A DNA stretch of 37,409 nt from Betaproteobacteria bacterium (GCA_005884455.1 VBCH01000217.1:1-37409); one strand, 5' to 3'; shown: positions 14,555-23,244, numbered from the stretch's first letter. Notes: generated by a model not told the origin, from the letters alone. Numbers and translations are program-made.

Positions 14555-14563
14555 ATTCTAGCA
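14555..14563 (-). promoter_or_regulatory. candidate extended -10 promoter of the NAPRT-like operon
   Basis: The minus strand reads TGCTAGAAT: a TAGAAT -10 hexamer with the upstream TGn extension, 25 bases from the ATG. No good -35 is seen. The same TGCTAGAATT string occurs upstream of rpsU. Confidence 0.4.
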
Positions 14564-14615
14564 GCGAGCCCTGCGAATATGGCGAAACGCTTCGGCGCGT
14601 GCTAGTTTTCAACCT

Positions 14616-14930
14616 ATGCGCTGGATTTTGGCGGCTTGCATCATCGTCGCGGTTGCTCTGGCGGGCTGCACGGTCCGGTATTCGGCCCGGGAAGGCGCCT
14701 CCGCTCCGGGCAGCACCACGACCTCCCCAGTGAGCGTGGCTAACGGCCCGCCGCTCGGCAACGCGATCATCGTCGGGGTGATGCTTTCCGACGGCGTGCA
14801 TTACTACCGGCTCGGCCCGGACGGCAAGACGCCGGTCCGCGCGCCCGAACCCGATCCGACGCGCAAGATCAACATCCAGGATTGCACACGGCAGGTTGAT
14901 CCGAATGCGGGCAACCTGCTCTGCCGCTGA
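14616..14930 (+). CDS. small lipoprotein of unknown function
   Basis: A 104-residue protein with a clear lipoprotein signal (MRWILAACIIVAVALAGC, lipobox LAGC, Cys18), a Ser/Thr-rich linker, and a short region with DGVHYYRLGPDGKTPV. The remaining two cysteines (CTRQVD and the penultimate residue) could form a disulfide in the periplasm. I do not recognise a family. It is divergent from the NAPRT-like operon across 86 bases and ends 8 bases before the SAF-domain lyase subunit gene, so they may be co-transcribed. Confidence 0.7.
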   Translation: MRWILAACIIVAVALAGCTVRYSAREGASAPGSTTTSPVSVANGPPLGNAIIVGVMLSDGVHYYRLGPDGKTPVRAPEPDPTRKINIQDCTRQVDPNAGNLLCR

Positions 14931-14938
14931 ACGATCCC

Positions 14939-15220
14939 ATGATTCATTTCCTGGTGCACGATGAAAACGATTCCGTCGGAGTCGTCGTCGTAGAGGGCAT
15001 GAAGGCAGGGCGGGAGCTGACCGGATGGATCATGGACCAGGACAGGGAGATCAAGGTCCGCGCGCAGAGCGACGTTCCCATAGGCCACAAACTCGCGATC
15101 CGCGAGCTCAAGAGCGGCGACACGGTGATCAAATACGGCGTGGACATCGGCCGTACGATTGCGCCAATCAAGGTGGGTGAGCACGCCCACGTGCACAATA
15201 TCAAGACCAAGCGCTGGTGA
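14939..15220 (+). CDS. UxaA/SuyA-type lyase small subunit (SAF domain)
   Basis: A 93-residue SAF-domain protein: MIHFLVHDENDSVGVVVVEG, then DVPIGHKLAIRELKSGD and KVGEHAHVHNIKT. The conserved HVHN segment is typical of the N-terminal domain of altronate/galactarate dehydratases. In single-chain UxaA this domain is fused to the large one; here it is separate, as in (2R)-sulfolactate sulfo-lyase SuyAB and many 'UxaA family hydrolases'. It works with the following large subunit, starting 32 bases downstream. The substrate (sugar acid versus sulfolactate-like) is not decided by sequence alone. Confidence 0.85.
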   Translation: MIHFLVHDENDSVGVVVVEGMKAGRELTGWIMDQDREIKVRAQSDVPIGHKLAIRELKSGDTVIKYGVDIGRTIAPIKVGEHAHVHNIKTKRW

Positions 15221-15252
15221 GACCAATTCAACGTTTCGTTTGAGGTCGGAGC

Positions 15253-16422
15253 ATGGATCTGAGCAAAGCGACATTCCAGGGATACAAGCGCGACGACGGT
15301 CGCGTAGGCGTACGAAACCACGTCCTTATCCTACCCGTCGACGATCTCTCCAACGCCGCCTGTGAAGCGGTCGCAAACAACATCAAGGGAACGCTCGCAG
15401 TTCCGCATCCCTATGGGCGGCTGCAGTTCGGCGCGGATCTCGAGCTGCATTTCAAGACGCTGATCGGCACCGGCTCCAATCCCAATGTCGCCGCGGCGGT
15501 AGTGGTCGGCATCGAGGATGGCTGGGCGAAGCGCGTCGCCGACGGCATCGCCGCGACGGGGAAACCCGTGTCCTTCTTCGGCATCGAAGGCCACGGCGAC
15601 GCGGAAACCATCCGCCGCGCCTCCAAGGCCGCGAAGGATTACATGCAATGGGCCTCGGAATTGCGTCGCGAGGAGCGGCCTCTGAGGGATCTGTGGGTAT
15701 CGACCAAGTGCGGAGAATCGGACACCACTTCCGGGATAGGGGCGAACCCCTGCGTGGGAAACGCCTTCGACAAGCTCTACGAACACGGCGTGACGCTCGT
15801 TTTCGGCGAAACGACCGAGCTTACCGGCGGGGAGCAGCTCGTGGCTGCCCGCTGCAGGACGCCCGAGGTGCGCGACAAGTTCATGTTCATGTTCAATCGC
15901 TATCAGGAAGTGGTCAATCGCCACAAAACCAGCGATCTCATGGATTCGCAACCGACCAAGGGCAATATCGCCGGGGGACTCACCACGATCGAGGAGAAGG
16001 CACTCGGCAACATCCAGAAGATCGGCAAGAAATGCATGATAGACGGCGTGCTCGACAAGGCCGAGGTCCCGAGCGGCCCGGGTCTGTGGTTCATGGATTC
16101 CTCTTCCGCGGCGGCGGAGATGGTGACGCTGTGCGCGGCAAGCGGCTACGCGGTGCATTTCTTCCCCACCGGCCAGTGCAACGTCATCGGCAATCCCATC
16201 CTGCCCGTCATCAAGATCTGCGCCAATCCGCGCACGGTGCGCCTGATGCCCGAACACATCGACGTCGACGTGTCCGGCATCACGCGCCGCGAGATCAACA
16301 TGGACCAGGCGGGCGACAGGCTCCTCGAGATGATGTTGCGTACCGCGAACGGCCGGCTCACCGCCGCAGAAGCGCTCGGACATCGCGAGTTCGTCCTCAC
16401 GCGCCTGTACGAAAGCGCCTGA
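15253..16422 (+). CDS. UxaA/SuyB-type lyase large subunit
   Basis: A 389-residue protein of the D-galactarate/altronate dehydratase C-terminal family: [16 protein letters not shown] at the N-terminus, [17 protein letters not shown] with two cysteines in the middle, then [20 protein letters not shown] and [12 protein letters not shown]. Family members bind iron and beta-eliminate water, or sulfite in SuyB. GAGG/GGAG lies right before the ATG. Together with the SAF subunit it forms a heteromeric lyase. No sugar-acid or sulfonate transporter or dehydrogenase is directly adjacent, although an Ldh_2 enzyme occurs 13 kb away. Family certain, substrate unknown. Confidence 0.88.
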   Translation: MDLSKATFQGYKRDDGRVGVRNHVLILPVDDLSNAACEAVANNIKGTLAVPHPYGRLQFGADLELHFKTLIGTGSNPNVAAAVVVGIEDGWAKRVADGIAATGKPVSFFGIEGHGDAETIRRASKAAKDYMQWASELRREERPLRDLWVSTKCGESDTTSGIGANPCVGNAFDKLYEHGVTLVFGETTELTGGEQLVAARCRTPEVRDKFMFMFNRYQEVVNRHKTSDLMDSQPTKGNIAGGLTTIEEKALGNIQKIGKKCMIDGVLDKAEVPSGPGLWFMDSSSAAAEMVTLCAASGYAVHFFPTGQCNVIGNPILPVIKICANPRTVRLMPEHIDVDVSGITRREINMDQAGDRLLEMMLRTANGRLTAAEALGHREFVLTRLYESA

Positions 16423-16431
16423 ATTCGCCCG

Positions 16432-16995
16432 ATGCGGAAAATCCTTCTGTGCGCGCTGGTGCTCGTCGCCGCGGAGGCGCTTGCGGTCGAAGTGGCGGGT
16501 GTAAAGGTCGACGAACGGATCAAGCTCGGCTCGGGCGAGCTGGTTCTGAACGGCGCAGGGCTGCGCACCAAGGCCTTCTTCAAAGTCTACGTCGCCGGGC
16601 TCTACCTCGCGGAGAAGAGAACGAGCACCGCCGACGTGCTCGCGCTGCCCGGCGCAAAACGCATCAGCATGCGCCTGACGCGCGACCTCCGCGCCAGGCA
16701 ATTGACGGACGCGCTCGACGAAGGCATTCGCGACAACACGGCCGCCGGCGAGCAGGAGGCGCTGAAGGATCGTCTGGCCGAGCTCATCGCCATCATGAAC
16801 GCGCTCGGGTCGGCGAAAGAGGGCGATGTCATCGCGCTCGACTGGGTGCCGGAGTCCGGGACGCGCGTCGTGGTGAACGGTGAAGCGAAGGGCAAGGCCA
16901 TCGCCGGAGAAGATTTCTACCGCGCGTTGCTCAGGATCTGGCTCGGCGAAAACCCGGTCTCCGGCAGCCTGAAGAAATCCCTGCTCGGAGGATGA
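16432..16995 (+). CDS. chalcone isomerase-like exported protein
   Basis: A 187-residue protein with a signal peptide (MRKILLCALVLVAAEALA) and a domain of the chalcone-isomerase-like group (Chalcone_3): VAGVKVDERIKLGSGELVLNGAG, KAFFKVYVAGLYL, and SGTRVVVNGEAKG. Bacterial members are periplasmic proteins of unknown biochemical role, probably not flavonoid enzymes. It starts 9 bases after the UxaA/SuyB-type gene, and its stop codon lies in the ribosome binding region of the next gene, so an operon is likely. Confidence 0.82.
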   Translation: MRKILLCALVLVAAEALAVEVAGVKVDERIKLGSGELVLNGAGLRTKAFFKVYVAGLYLAEKRTSTADVLALPGAKRISMRLTRDLRARQLTDALDEGIRDNTAAGEQEALKDRLAELIAIMNALGSAKEGDVIALDWVPESGTRVVVNGEAKGKAIAGEDFYRALLRIWLGENPVSGSLKKSLLGG

Positions 16996-16996
16996 C

Positions 16997-17674
16997 GTGT
17001 TCATCGGGCATTTCGCCGTCGCTTTCGCCGCCAAAAGAGTCGCGCCCCAGGCGTCGCTCGGCACGCTCGTTTTCGCGGCGGTGTTCCTCGATGCGGTGTG
17101 GCCGGTGCTGGTGCTCCTCGGGATCGAGCGATTCCGCATCGTGGCGGGCTACACCGCGATCAATCCATTCGAGTTCCTGCACTACCCGTGGTCGCATAGC
17201 CTGCTGATGACGGCGGTCTGGGCCGTGCTCTTCGCGATCGTCTATCAAACGGTAAAGGGCGATCACGCCGGAGCCCTGTGGGTTGGAATCGCCGTCGCCA
17301 GCCACTGGGTGCTGGACTGCGTCACCCACCGGCCCGACTTGCCGCTCTATCCCGGCGGAAGCGAGCGGCTGGGCCTCGCTCTGTGGCAGTCGTGGCCGGC
17401 GACCTTTGCCGTCGAGGGCTCGATGTTCGTGGGCGCTGTCGCTCTCTACCTCCGGACGACGCGGAGCAGGGATCGCGTCGGCACGATCGCGTGGTGGGCA
17501 CTGATCGCGCTGCTTCTCGCGCTGTACGTTCCGGCGCCGTGGTCACCGCCGCCGCGGAGCGAGAACACGGTGGCGATCGCGGGGCTCATCGCGCTCGCGA
17601 TTTTTGTTCCCTGGGCCTACTGGATCGATAGGCACCGCGCGGTCAGCGCAACGCCTCCCGCCGTCAAAATGTAG
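16997..17674 (+). CDS. YdjM-like membrane protein (metal-dependent hydrolase family)
   Basis: A 225-residue polytopic membrane protein starting at GTG 16997, with GGAGG at 16987-16991 overlapping the previous stop. It shows about six hydrophobic segments and conserved-looking histidines: GHFAVAF, YPWSHSLL and HWVLDCVTHRPDLPL. This pattern fits the YdjM/LexA-regulated inner-membrane putative hydrolase group, or a PAP2-unrelated DUF457-like protein. Enzymatic activity is unproven. It closes the run beginning with the UxaA-type lyase genes. Confidence 0.7.
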   Translation: MFIGHFAVAFAAKRVAPQASLGTLVFAAVFLDAVWPVLVLLGIERFRIVAGYTAINPFEFLHYPWSHSLLMTAVWAVLFAIVYQTVKGDHAGALWVGIAVASHWVLDCVTHRPDLPLYPGGSERLGLALWQSWPATFAVEGSMFVGAVALYLRTTRSRDRVGTIAWWALIALLLALYVPAPWSPPPRSENTVAIAGLIALAIFVPWAYWIDRHRAVSATPPAVKM

Positions 17675-17700
17675 AGAGCGCGTTGTATTGCGTCGCGGAG

Positions 17701-17717
17701 CCGGCTCGAAGGGCCGG
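17701..17717 (+). terminator. hairpin after the YdjM-like gene, possible terminator
   Basis: CCGGC (17701-17705) and GCCGG (17713-17717) flank a 7-base loop, 27 bases after the stop. There is no following T-run, so it would be at best a weak or Rho-assisted end. Confidence 0.3.
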
Positions 17718-17749
17718 TTGGCGTCGCCGACGATCGCAGACCTGGCATA

Positions 17750-17778
17750 TTGCGCCCGGGAACGAGCGTGGTTATGAT
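17750..17778 (+). promoter_or_regulatory. sigma-70-type promoter of the sorbosone-dehydrogenase-like gene
   Basis: TTGCGC (17750-17755) and TATGAT (17773-17778) are spaced by exactly 17 bases, matching consensus at 4 of 6 and 5 of 6 positions. It lies 73 bases before the ATG in an otherwise non-coding gap. Confidence 0.55.
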
Positions 17779-17851
17779 GCCGTTACGCCCCGTCGATTGC
17801 ACCGCGGCGCCCCCTCGAAGAGCACAACACCCGGGAAAAGGAGGATATTCC

Positions 17852-19093
17852 ATGTCGCCCGCACCGTTCCGATCGGTCATCTCCCTCGCTTGCGCGCTCG
17901 TCTGCGTGCTCACCGCCGCGGCGGCGCAGGCGCAAACGCCCGCCGCTCCCGCCGCCCCGCCCTCCTGGCAGCAAGGCCGTAATGCCGAGCAAGAGAAATC
18001 GCCCCTACATCCGTTCGCGATCGAGGTCACCGGGAAGTCCGCGAAGGAACTGCCGGTGGACAAGCTCAAGGTGCCAGAGGGCTTCAAGGTCGAAGTCTGG
18101 GCCGACGGCCTCCCCGGAGCGCGCTCAATGGCGCTCGGCAGCAAAGGCACGGTGTTCGTGGGCACTCGCCAGTTGAAAGACGTCTACGCGGTCGTCGACC
18201 GCGGCGGCAAGCGCGAGGTTAAGACCCTGCTCAAAGGGCTCGAATCGCCGAACGGGGTTGCGTTCAGCAGGGGCACGCTCTACGTCGCCGAGCACCACCG
18301 CATCACGCGCTACGACGGCATCGAGAGCCGCCTTGACAACCCGCCGGAAGCCAAGGTCGTGGTCGAAGGCCTCGATCCGCAGAATCAGCCCGGTCACTTC
18401 TGGAAATTCCTCGCGCTCGGGCCCGACGGCAAGCTGTACTACAACGTCGGCGCGCCCGGCAATATCGTCATGCCGGCCTACTTCCAGGCGTCGATTTCGC
18501 GGGTCGATCCCAGGACCGGCATCATCGAGAATTACGCCCAAGGCGTGCGCAATTCGGTCGGCTTCGACTGGCACCCGCAGACCAAGCAGCTGTGGTTCAC
18601 CAATCATGGACGCGACTGGCTGGGCGATGAGTCGCCGAACGACACGCTGCACGTGGCCACGCGCAAGGGCCAGAATTTCGGCTACCCCTACTGCCACCAG
18701 GGCGACACGCTCGACCCCGAGTTCGGCAAGAACCGCTCGTGCTCCGAGTTCACGCCTCCGGCGTTGAAGCTCGGCGCCCACATCGCGCCCATTGGCATGC
18801 GCTTCTACACCGGCAAGATGTTCCCGGCCGAGTACCAGAACAACATCTTCATCGCCATGCGCGGCTCGTGGAACCGCAGCATCAAGCAAGGCTACAACGT
18901 CACGCGCGTGATCTTCGATGCCGAAGGCAAGCCGAAGATGGAGCCTTTCCTGACGGGGTTCCTCGTGGACGAGAAGGCCGATCCGCCGATGTGGGGCCGT
19001 CCGAACGATGTGATGGTGATGCACGACGGCTCGCTGCTCGTCTCGGATGACCAGAACGGGATCATCTACCGCGTGAGCTACGGCACGAAGTGA
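17852..19093 (+). CDS. periplasmic PQQ-type sugar dehydrogenase (sorbosone/glucose dehydrogenase-like)
   Basis: A 413-residue protein with a Sec signal peptide (hydrophobic to about 25, cleavage near AQAQ), then a linker and a six-bladed beta-propeller of the GSDH/sorbosone dehydrogenase family from about 65 on. Propeller-like repeats include LPGARSMALGSKGTVFVG, ESPNGVAFSRGTLYVAEHH, KFLALGPDGKLYYNVGAP, GVRNSVGFDWHP and RPNDVMVMHDGSLLVSDD. Soluble homologues bind PQQ and calcium and oxidise sugars or aldehydes in the periplasm, passing electrons to cytochrome c. AAAAGGAGG fixes the start at 17852. Its stop overlaps the cytochrome gene start (GTGA), implying joint production with the electron acceptor. 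PQQ synthesis genes are not in the window. Confidence 0.83.
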   Translation: MSPAPFRSVISLACALVCVLTAAAAQAQTPAAPAAPPSWQQGRNAEQEKSPLHPFAIEVTGKSAKELPVDKLKVPEGFKVEVWADGLPGARSMALGSKGTVFVGTRQLKDVYAVVDRGGKREVKTLLKGLESPNGVAFSRGTLYVAEHHRITRYDGIESRLDNPPEAKVVVEGLDPQNQPGHFWKFLALGPDGKLYYNVGAPGNIVMPAYFQASISRVDPRTGIIENYAQGVRNSVGFDWHPQTKQLWFTNHGRDWLGDESPNDTLHVATRKGQNFGYPYCHQGDTLDPEFGKNRSCSEFTPPALKLGAHIAPIGMRFYTGKMFPAEYQNNIFIAMRGSWNRSIKQGYNVTRVIFDAEGKPKMEPFLTGFLVDEKADPPMWGRPNDVMVMHDGSLLVSDDQNGIIYRVSYGTK

Positions 19094-19680
19094 ACGGTAA
19101 CTGCGGCGCGGCGGCGATGTTTGCCGCCGCGCTTTGTTTTTCTCTCCACGGCGCCGCAGGCGAAGAGGTCCCGCGCAACGCGCAAACCTGCGTCGCCTGT
19201 CACGGTCCCGGCGGAAATTCAACCGACCCCGCCATGCCCTCCCTCGCCGGACAGCCTGCACAATTCATCTCGCTGCAGCTCTTCATGTTTCGCGAGGGCA
19301 ACCGCAAGGATCCGCAGATGTCGCCGATCGCCTCCAGCCTCTCGAACGCCGACATGAACGAGCTGGCGGCCTATTTTTCCAGGCAGAAACCAGCGGCGGC
19401 CTCACATGAGACTACTTCGGAAAACGCCGCCGCCGGACGCCGCCTTGCCGAGCAGCACCATTGTGTTCAGTGCCATGGTCCCGCGCTCCTCGGGCTGCAG
19501 CACATTCCGCGGCTCGCGGGGCAGCAATTCGCCTATCTGAGGGCGCAATTGCGCGGCTTCAAAGCGAGAACCCGAGCCGATTTCGACGGGAACATGACCT
19601 CGGCGGCAGAGCTGCTCTCGGAAAAGGACGTCGAAATACTTGCCGACTATCTTTCCGGCCTTACCCCGCGCCGAGATTGA
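19090..19680 (+). CDS. dihaem cytochrome c (c4/c553-like)
   Basis: A 196-residue periplasmic cytochrome with two CXXCH haem sites, CVACH (34-38) and CVQCH (125-129), in two similar domains. Each has the class-I pattern: [15 protein letters not shown] with [14 protein letters not shown] in the first, [15 protein letters not shown] in the second. This is the layout of cytochrome c4-type dihaem proteins. The N-terminus is a signal peptide (about 1-24). The likely start is GTG 19090, overlapping the dehydrogenase stop by 4 bases, so the two are translationally coupled and the cytochrome is the probable electron acceptor. Confidence 0.87.
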   Translation: MNGNCGAAAMFAAALCFSLHGAAGEEVPRNAQTCVACHGPGGNSTDPAMPSLAGQPAQFISLQLFMFREGNRKDPQMSPIASSLSNADMNELAAYFSRQKPAAASHETTSENAAAGRRLAEQHHCVQCHGPALLGLQHIPRLAGQQFAYLRAQLRGFKARTRADFDGNMTSAAELLSEKDVEILADYLSGLTPRRD

Positions 19681-19701
19681 TAAGCACGATCTCCTGCGGT
19701 A

Positions 19702-19718
19702 CTGTTGCAACGCAACAG
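19702..19718. promoter_or_regulatory. 7-base perfect inverted repeat upstream of nadA
   Basis: CTGTTGC (19702-19708) and GCAACAG (19712-19718) flank an AAC spacer, 21 bases before the nadA ATG. It could be an operator or a small hairpin affecting nadA translation. No T-run follows, so it is not a typical terminator for the cytochrome gene. Confidence 0.35.
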
Positions 19719-19739
19719 ACTGAAAGCTGTCCAACAGGC

Positions 19740-20867
19740 ATGCACACGACCCAAGTCGTCGAATTCGAGCACCAGCTTGGCGGCATTGCGTGCACGGCGC
19801 GGGCGTGGGCGACGGTCCCCGTGGCGCCGAGCGCGGAGCAGCGCCGCGACCTCAAGGCGCGCATCAGACGTTTGCTCAGAGAGCGGAGCGCGGTGCTGCT
19901 CGCGCACTACTACGTGGAGCCCGACATCCAGGACCTCGCAGAGGAAACCGGCGGCTGCGTGGCGGACTCGCTCGAGATGGCGCGTTTCGGGCGGGCGCAG
20001 GCCGCGCCGACGCTGGTGGTCGCAGGCGTGCGCTTCATGGGCGAGACGGCGAAGATCCTCAATCCCGAGAAGCGCGTGCTTATGCCCGATCTCGATGCGA
20101 ACTGCTCGCTCGATCTGGGTTGTCCGGCCGATGAATTCTCCCGTTTCTGCGACCAGCATCCCGAGCGCACCGTAGTGGTCTATGCGAACACGAGCGCTGC
20201 GGTCAAGGCGCGCGCCGGCTGGGTGGTTACCTCCGCAATCGCGCTCGACGTCGTGCGCCACCTGCACGAACGCGGGGAAAGGATACTGTGGGCGCCTGAC
20301 CGTCACCTCGGGGCCTACGTCCACAGCCGGACGGGCGCCGACATGCTGCTGTGGCACGGCGCATGCGTCGTGCACGAAGAATTCAAGGCGCTGGAGCTGG
20401 AGATCCTGAAGAAAGAGCATCCGCGGGCGAAGGTGCTCGTCCATCCGGAATCCCCCGCCGAGGTGATCAAGCTCGCCGACGCGGTCGGCTCGACCACGCA
20501 GATCATCAATGCCGCGCAGGCGCTGGAAGCGGACGAATTCATCGTCGCGACCGACAACGGGATGCTTCACAAACTGAGGATGCTGATGCCCGAAAAGCGC
20601 TTCATCGAGGCGCCCACCGCGGGCGCGAGCGCCACCTGCAAGAGCTGCGCGCATTGCCCATGGATGGCGATGAACGGGCTCGCGAACCTCGCCGAAGCGC
20701 TCGAGACCGGCGCGAACGAGATCCGCGTCGATCCGGAAATCGCTCGTCGTGCGTACCGCCCGATCGATCGCATGCTCGCCTTCGCCGAGGAGCTCAAGGT
20801 CAAGGTGCGCGCGTCCGGCGATCTTGCTCGGGACGGCGCGCTCTTCAGGAATGTCGGGCCGGCCTGA
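19740..20867 (+). CDS. nadA: quinolinate synthase
   Basis: A 375-residue NadA, which condenses iminoaspartate and dihydroxyacetone phosphate to quinolinate in NAD synthesis, using a 4Fe-4S cluster. The three cluster cysteines are placed: Cys122 (ANCSLDLGC), Cys209 ([11 protein letters not shown]) and Cys306 ([14 protein letters not shown]). [16 protein letters not shown] and [14 protein letters not shown] are further family blocks. ATG 19740 is chosen because the frame's upstream extension lies within the cytochrome gene; the ribosome binding site is weak. nadB and nadC are absent from the window, so nadA stands alone here. Confidence 0.96.
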   Translation: MHTTQVVEFEHQLGGIACTARAWATVPVAPSAEQRRDLKARIRRLLRERSAVLLAHYYVEPDIQDLAEETGGCVADSLEMARFGRAQAAPTLVVAGVRFMGETAKILNPEKRVLMPDLDANCSLDLGCPADEFSRFCDQHPERTVVVYANTSAAVKARAGWVVTSAIALDVVRHLHERGERILWAPDRHLGAYVHSRTGADMLLWHGACVVHEEFKALELEILKKEHPRAKVLVHPESPAEVIKLADAVGSTTQIINAAQALEADEFIVATDNGMLHKLRMLMPEKRFIEAPTAGASATCKSCAHCPWMAMNGLANLAEALETGANEIRVDPEIARRAYRPIDRMLAFAEELKVKVRASGDLARDGALFRNVGPA

Positions 20868-20930
20868 ACCGCTGAATTCGAGGCGCTCAGGGAAATCGGC
20901 CGACTGCTCGCTTAGGCAGCGCTGCTCCAC

Positions 20931-20959
20931 TTGGCGCGGAGGGGACGTCCGCGTATATT
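20931..20959 (+). promoter_or_regulatory. sigma-70-type promoter of the TAXI binding-protein gene
   Basis: TTGGCG (20931-20936) and TATATT (20954-20959) are separated by 17 bases, matching consensus at 4 and 5 of 6 positions. The pair lies 72 bases before the ATG at 21032. Confidence 0.5.
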
Positions 20960-21031
20960 CCGGGAGAACCGGACAGGCCGCAGCAGCGGCCGGAAGCCGT
21001 TAGGGAACAAACTTTCACAGGAGGGAAATCG

Positions 21032-21994
21032 ATGAAGGTCTTTGCATCAGTCACTTTCGCAGCCGCGCTTGCGCTGGCCGGCGCCGCCCAGGCGCAGGAA
21101 AAGTACAGCTTGTCGATAGCCACCGGCGGCACCGGTGGCGTGTACTACCCGCTAGGCGGCGGGCTCGCCAACATCCTGTCCAAGTACGTGCCGGGCCTGC
21201 AGGCCACTGCCGAGGTGACCGGCGGCTCGATCGACAATCTCAAGCTCATCGCAACCGGCAAGCCCTACATCGCGTTTTCCATGGCGGACGCCGGCCAGGA
21301 CGCGTATCGCGGCGAGGACAAGTTCAAGGGCACGAAGGTGCCCCTGCGCACCCTGATGGTTCTGTATCCCAATCGCATGCACGTGGTCACGATCGACGGC
21401 ATAGGCATCACGAAGATGGCGGACCTCAGGGGCAAGCGCGTCTCGACCGGGTCGCCGGGCAGCGCGACCGAAGTGATGGGGTTCCGCGTCATCGAAGCGG
21501 CGGGCCTGGACAAGGACCGCGACATGAAGCGCGAGCGGCTCGGCGTCGCCGAGTCGGTCAACGCGCTCAAGGACAGAAAGATCGATGCCTTCTTCTGGGT
21601 CGGCGGCCTGCCGACTGCGGCGGTGACCGACCTCGCCAACACTCCCGGCATCAAGATCAAGATGATCGACCACGCCGACACCGTCGCGGCGATGAACAAG
21701 AAGTACGGCCCGCTCTACATCGAGGACGTCATCCCGAAAGCGACTTACAGGGGCATGGACGCGGACAATAAGCAGGCCACAGTGTGGAACATCCTCGTTT
21801 CGCACGAGAACCTGAGCAGCCAGACCGCCTACAACATCGTCAAGACCATCTTCGACAAGCGCGACGACATGATCGCCGTGCACAAAGAGGCGGAGAATTT
21901 CAGGCTGGAAAACCAGAAGGCCGCCGCCTCGCCGATTCCTTTCCATCCCGGCGCGGTCAAGTATTTTGCGGAGCGAGGCGTAAGAATTCGTTAA
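21032..21994 (+). CDS. TAXI-family TRAP transporter solute-binding protein
   Basis: A 320-residue periplasmic binding protein with a signal peptide (to about AQAQ, residue 22). LSIATGGTGGVYYPLGGGLANIL is the TAXI-family signature near the mature N-terminus. GGSIDNLKLIATG, LRGKRVSTGSPGSATEV and DAFFWVGGLPTAAV follow in the expected order. It captures a carboxylate (glutamate, 2-oxoglutarate and others are known for the family) for a fused-permease TRAP system. CAGGAGGG precedes the ATG. The matching permease is at 23329, but a lipoprotein gene lies between them. Confidence 0.93.
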   Translation: MKVFASVTFAAALALAGAAQAQEKYSLSIATGGTGGVYYPLGGGLANILSKYVPGLQATAEVTGGSIDNLKLIATGKPYIAFSMADAGQDAYRGEDKFKGTKVPLRTLMVLYPNRMHVVTIDGIGITKMADLRGKRVSTGSPGSATEVMGFRVIEAAGLDKDRDMKRERLGVAESVNALKDRKIDAFFWVGGLPTAAVTDLANTPGIKIKMIDHADTVAAMNKKYGPLYIEDVIPKATYRGMDADNKQATVWNILVSHENLSSQTAYNIVKTIFDKRDDMIAVHKEAENFRLENQKAAASPIPFHPGAVKYFAERGVRIR

Positions 21995-22086
21995 AGCTGG
22001 ACGCGGCCCGCGTTTTGCAAGGCGCGGTGCCGCTTGCGGGACCACGGGCTCGAGGCGCAGAATGCTCGCGAGGGGCGAGCTTATTC

Positions 22087-23244
22087 ATGTTGCTCAAGGC
22101 GCTGTGGGTCGGAGGGAGTCTCATCGTTCTCGCGGGATGTGCCGCAGCGCCGCTTGCGCCCCCGCCTGCGCATCTTCTGTGGCAGGACCAGGCCTTTGAG
22201 TACGATGCGGCTCTGGTCTCGGTCAGCAGATGGGACCTCTTTCAGCTTGACGCCGGGCTTCTCTCGAAGCTACGCGATCCAAGAATTCAAAATTCGAGCG
22301 CGCAGTATCGTCTGAACCATCTGGTCACGCTCCTGTTTGAGCCGGAGACCAAAGATTTTTCCTATTCGAGAAACCATTCGACGATCGCCGCTGAAACGTG
22401 GCGTCGAAAAAGCGGTGATTGTCTTTCACTGACCGTCCTGTCCTATTCGCTGGCGAAAGCTCTGGACATGCGGGTCCAGATGCAGGAAGTCCGCGTGCCC
22501 GTCGTCTTCGACCGACGCGGCAGCGTCGAGTTTCTCAACCGGCACGTGAACCTGCTCATCAGCGGCAGAAGCGATGGAGGGCTGTACGTCAAGGACGGAT
22601 TGTTGCGAGCGGGTGACGTGATCATCGATTTCGAACCTCAGGTCGCTTCGGGAAGAGAGGGAAGGCCGTTGTCGGACGACGATATTCTTGCGCGCTTCTA
22701 CAACAACGTTGCGGCGGAATATCTGGCGGAGGGCGAACTGACTTTGGCTTATGCCCATTTCAAAGCGGCGGTGCTCGCGGCCCCGGGCTATTCCCCGAGT
22801 TACAGCAATTTGGCGCAGCTCTATATGCGCAAAGGTCTCCTTCAGAGCGCAGAACAACTGTTGTTGTACGCGATCGCGCTCGACGACGACTCGGATATAG
22901 CGCTACGCTCCCTGCATCAGTTGTTGGTATCCCAAGGCCGCGAATCGGAGGCTTCGAAGTACAAGGAAATTCTGCAGGCAAGACAAGAGAAGGATCCGTA
23001 TTACTGGCTCGGCGTCGGACTCCATCACCTCCAGGAAGGGAATTATCAAAAAGCCGTCAACGCTCTTGAGCGTGCGCAGGATCTGACTCGAGGATTTCAG
23101 GAAGTGCACCGCTATTTGGCCATGGCCTATTGGCGGGCCGGCGATGCGATTCAGGCGAAGAATCAACTCGCGGTGCTGGAGTCGTTGATGGTGGGCGATT
23201 TGGAGTTCGCCGCGCTGGGCAGAGAAAATCAACGGACCCCCTGA
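22087..23244 (+). CDS. transglutaminase-like/TPR lipoprotein
   Basis: A 385-residue lipoprotein: signal peptide with lipobox LAGC (Cys18), then a transglutaminase/cysteine-protease-like domain (about 70-185), then at least four TPR-like repeats (about 205-365: YLAEGELTLAYAHFKAAVL, SNLAQLYMRKGLLQSAEQLL, YWLGVGLHHLQEGNYQKAV, RYLAMAYWRAGDAIQAKNQL). A possible catalytic triad is present: Cys112 (SGDCLSLT), His153 (NRHVNLL) and Asp181 (IIDFEP). The frame opens upstream, but the signal peptide sets the start at 22087; the ribosome binding site is weak. It lies between the TAXI binding protein and permease genes, on the same strand. Function is unknown; peptide or protein processing or cross-linking at the envelope is possible. 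Confidence 0.78.
   Translation: MLLKALWVGGSLIVLAGCAAAPLAPPPAHLLWQDQAFEYDAALVSVSRWDLFQLDAGLLSKLRDPRIQNSSAQYRLNHLVTLLFEPETKDFSYSRNHSTIAAETWRRKSGDCLSLTVLSYSLAKALDMRVQMQEVRVPVVFDRRGSVEFLNRHVNLLISGRSDGGLYVKDGLLRAGDVIIDFEPQVASGREGRPLSDDDILARFYNNVAAEYLAEGELTLAYAHFKAAVLAAPGYSPSYSNLAQLYMRKGLLQSAEQLLLYAIALDDDSDIALRSLHQLLVSQGRESEASKYKEILQARQEKDPYYWLGVGLHHLQEGNYQKAVNALERAQDLTRGFQEVHRYLAMAYWRAGDAIQAKNQLAVLESLMVGDLEFAALGRENQRTP

Noticed and set aside
15331-17139. 602-residue leftward reading frame
   Set aside because: Antisense shadow of the UxaA-type large subunit and the chalcone-isomerase-like gene; no domain recognisable.
17743-17755. TGGCATATTGC as a second sigma-54 promoter
   Set aside because: GG and GC are only 8 bases apart instead of 12; a sigma-70-type pair fits the region better.
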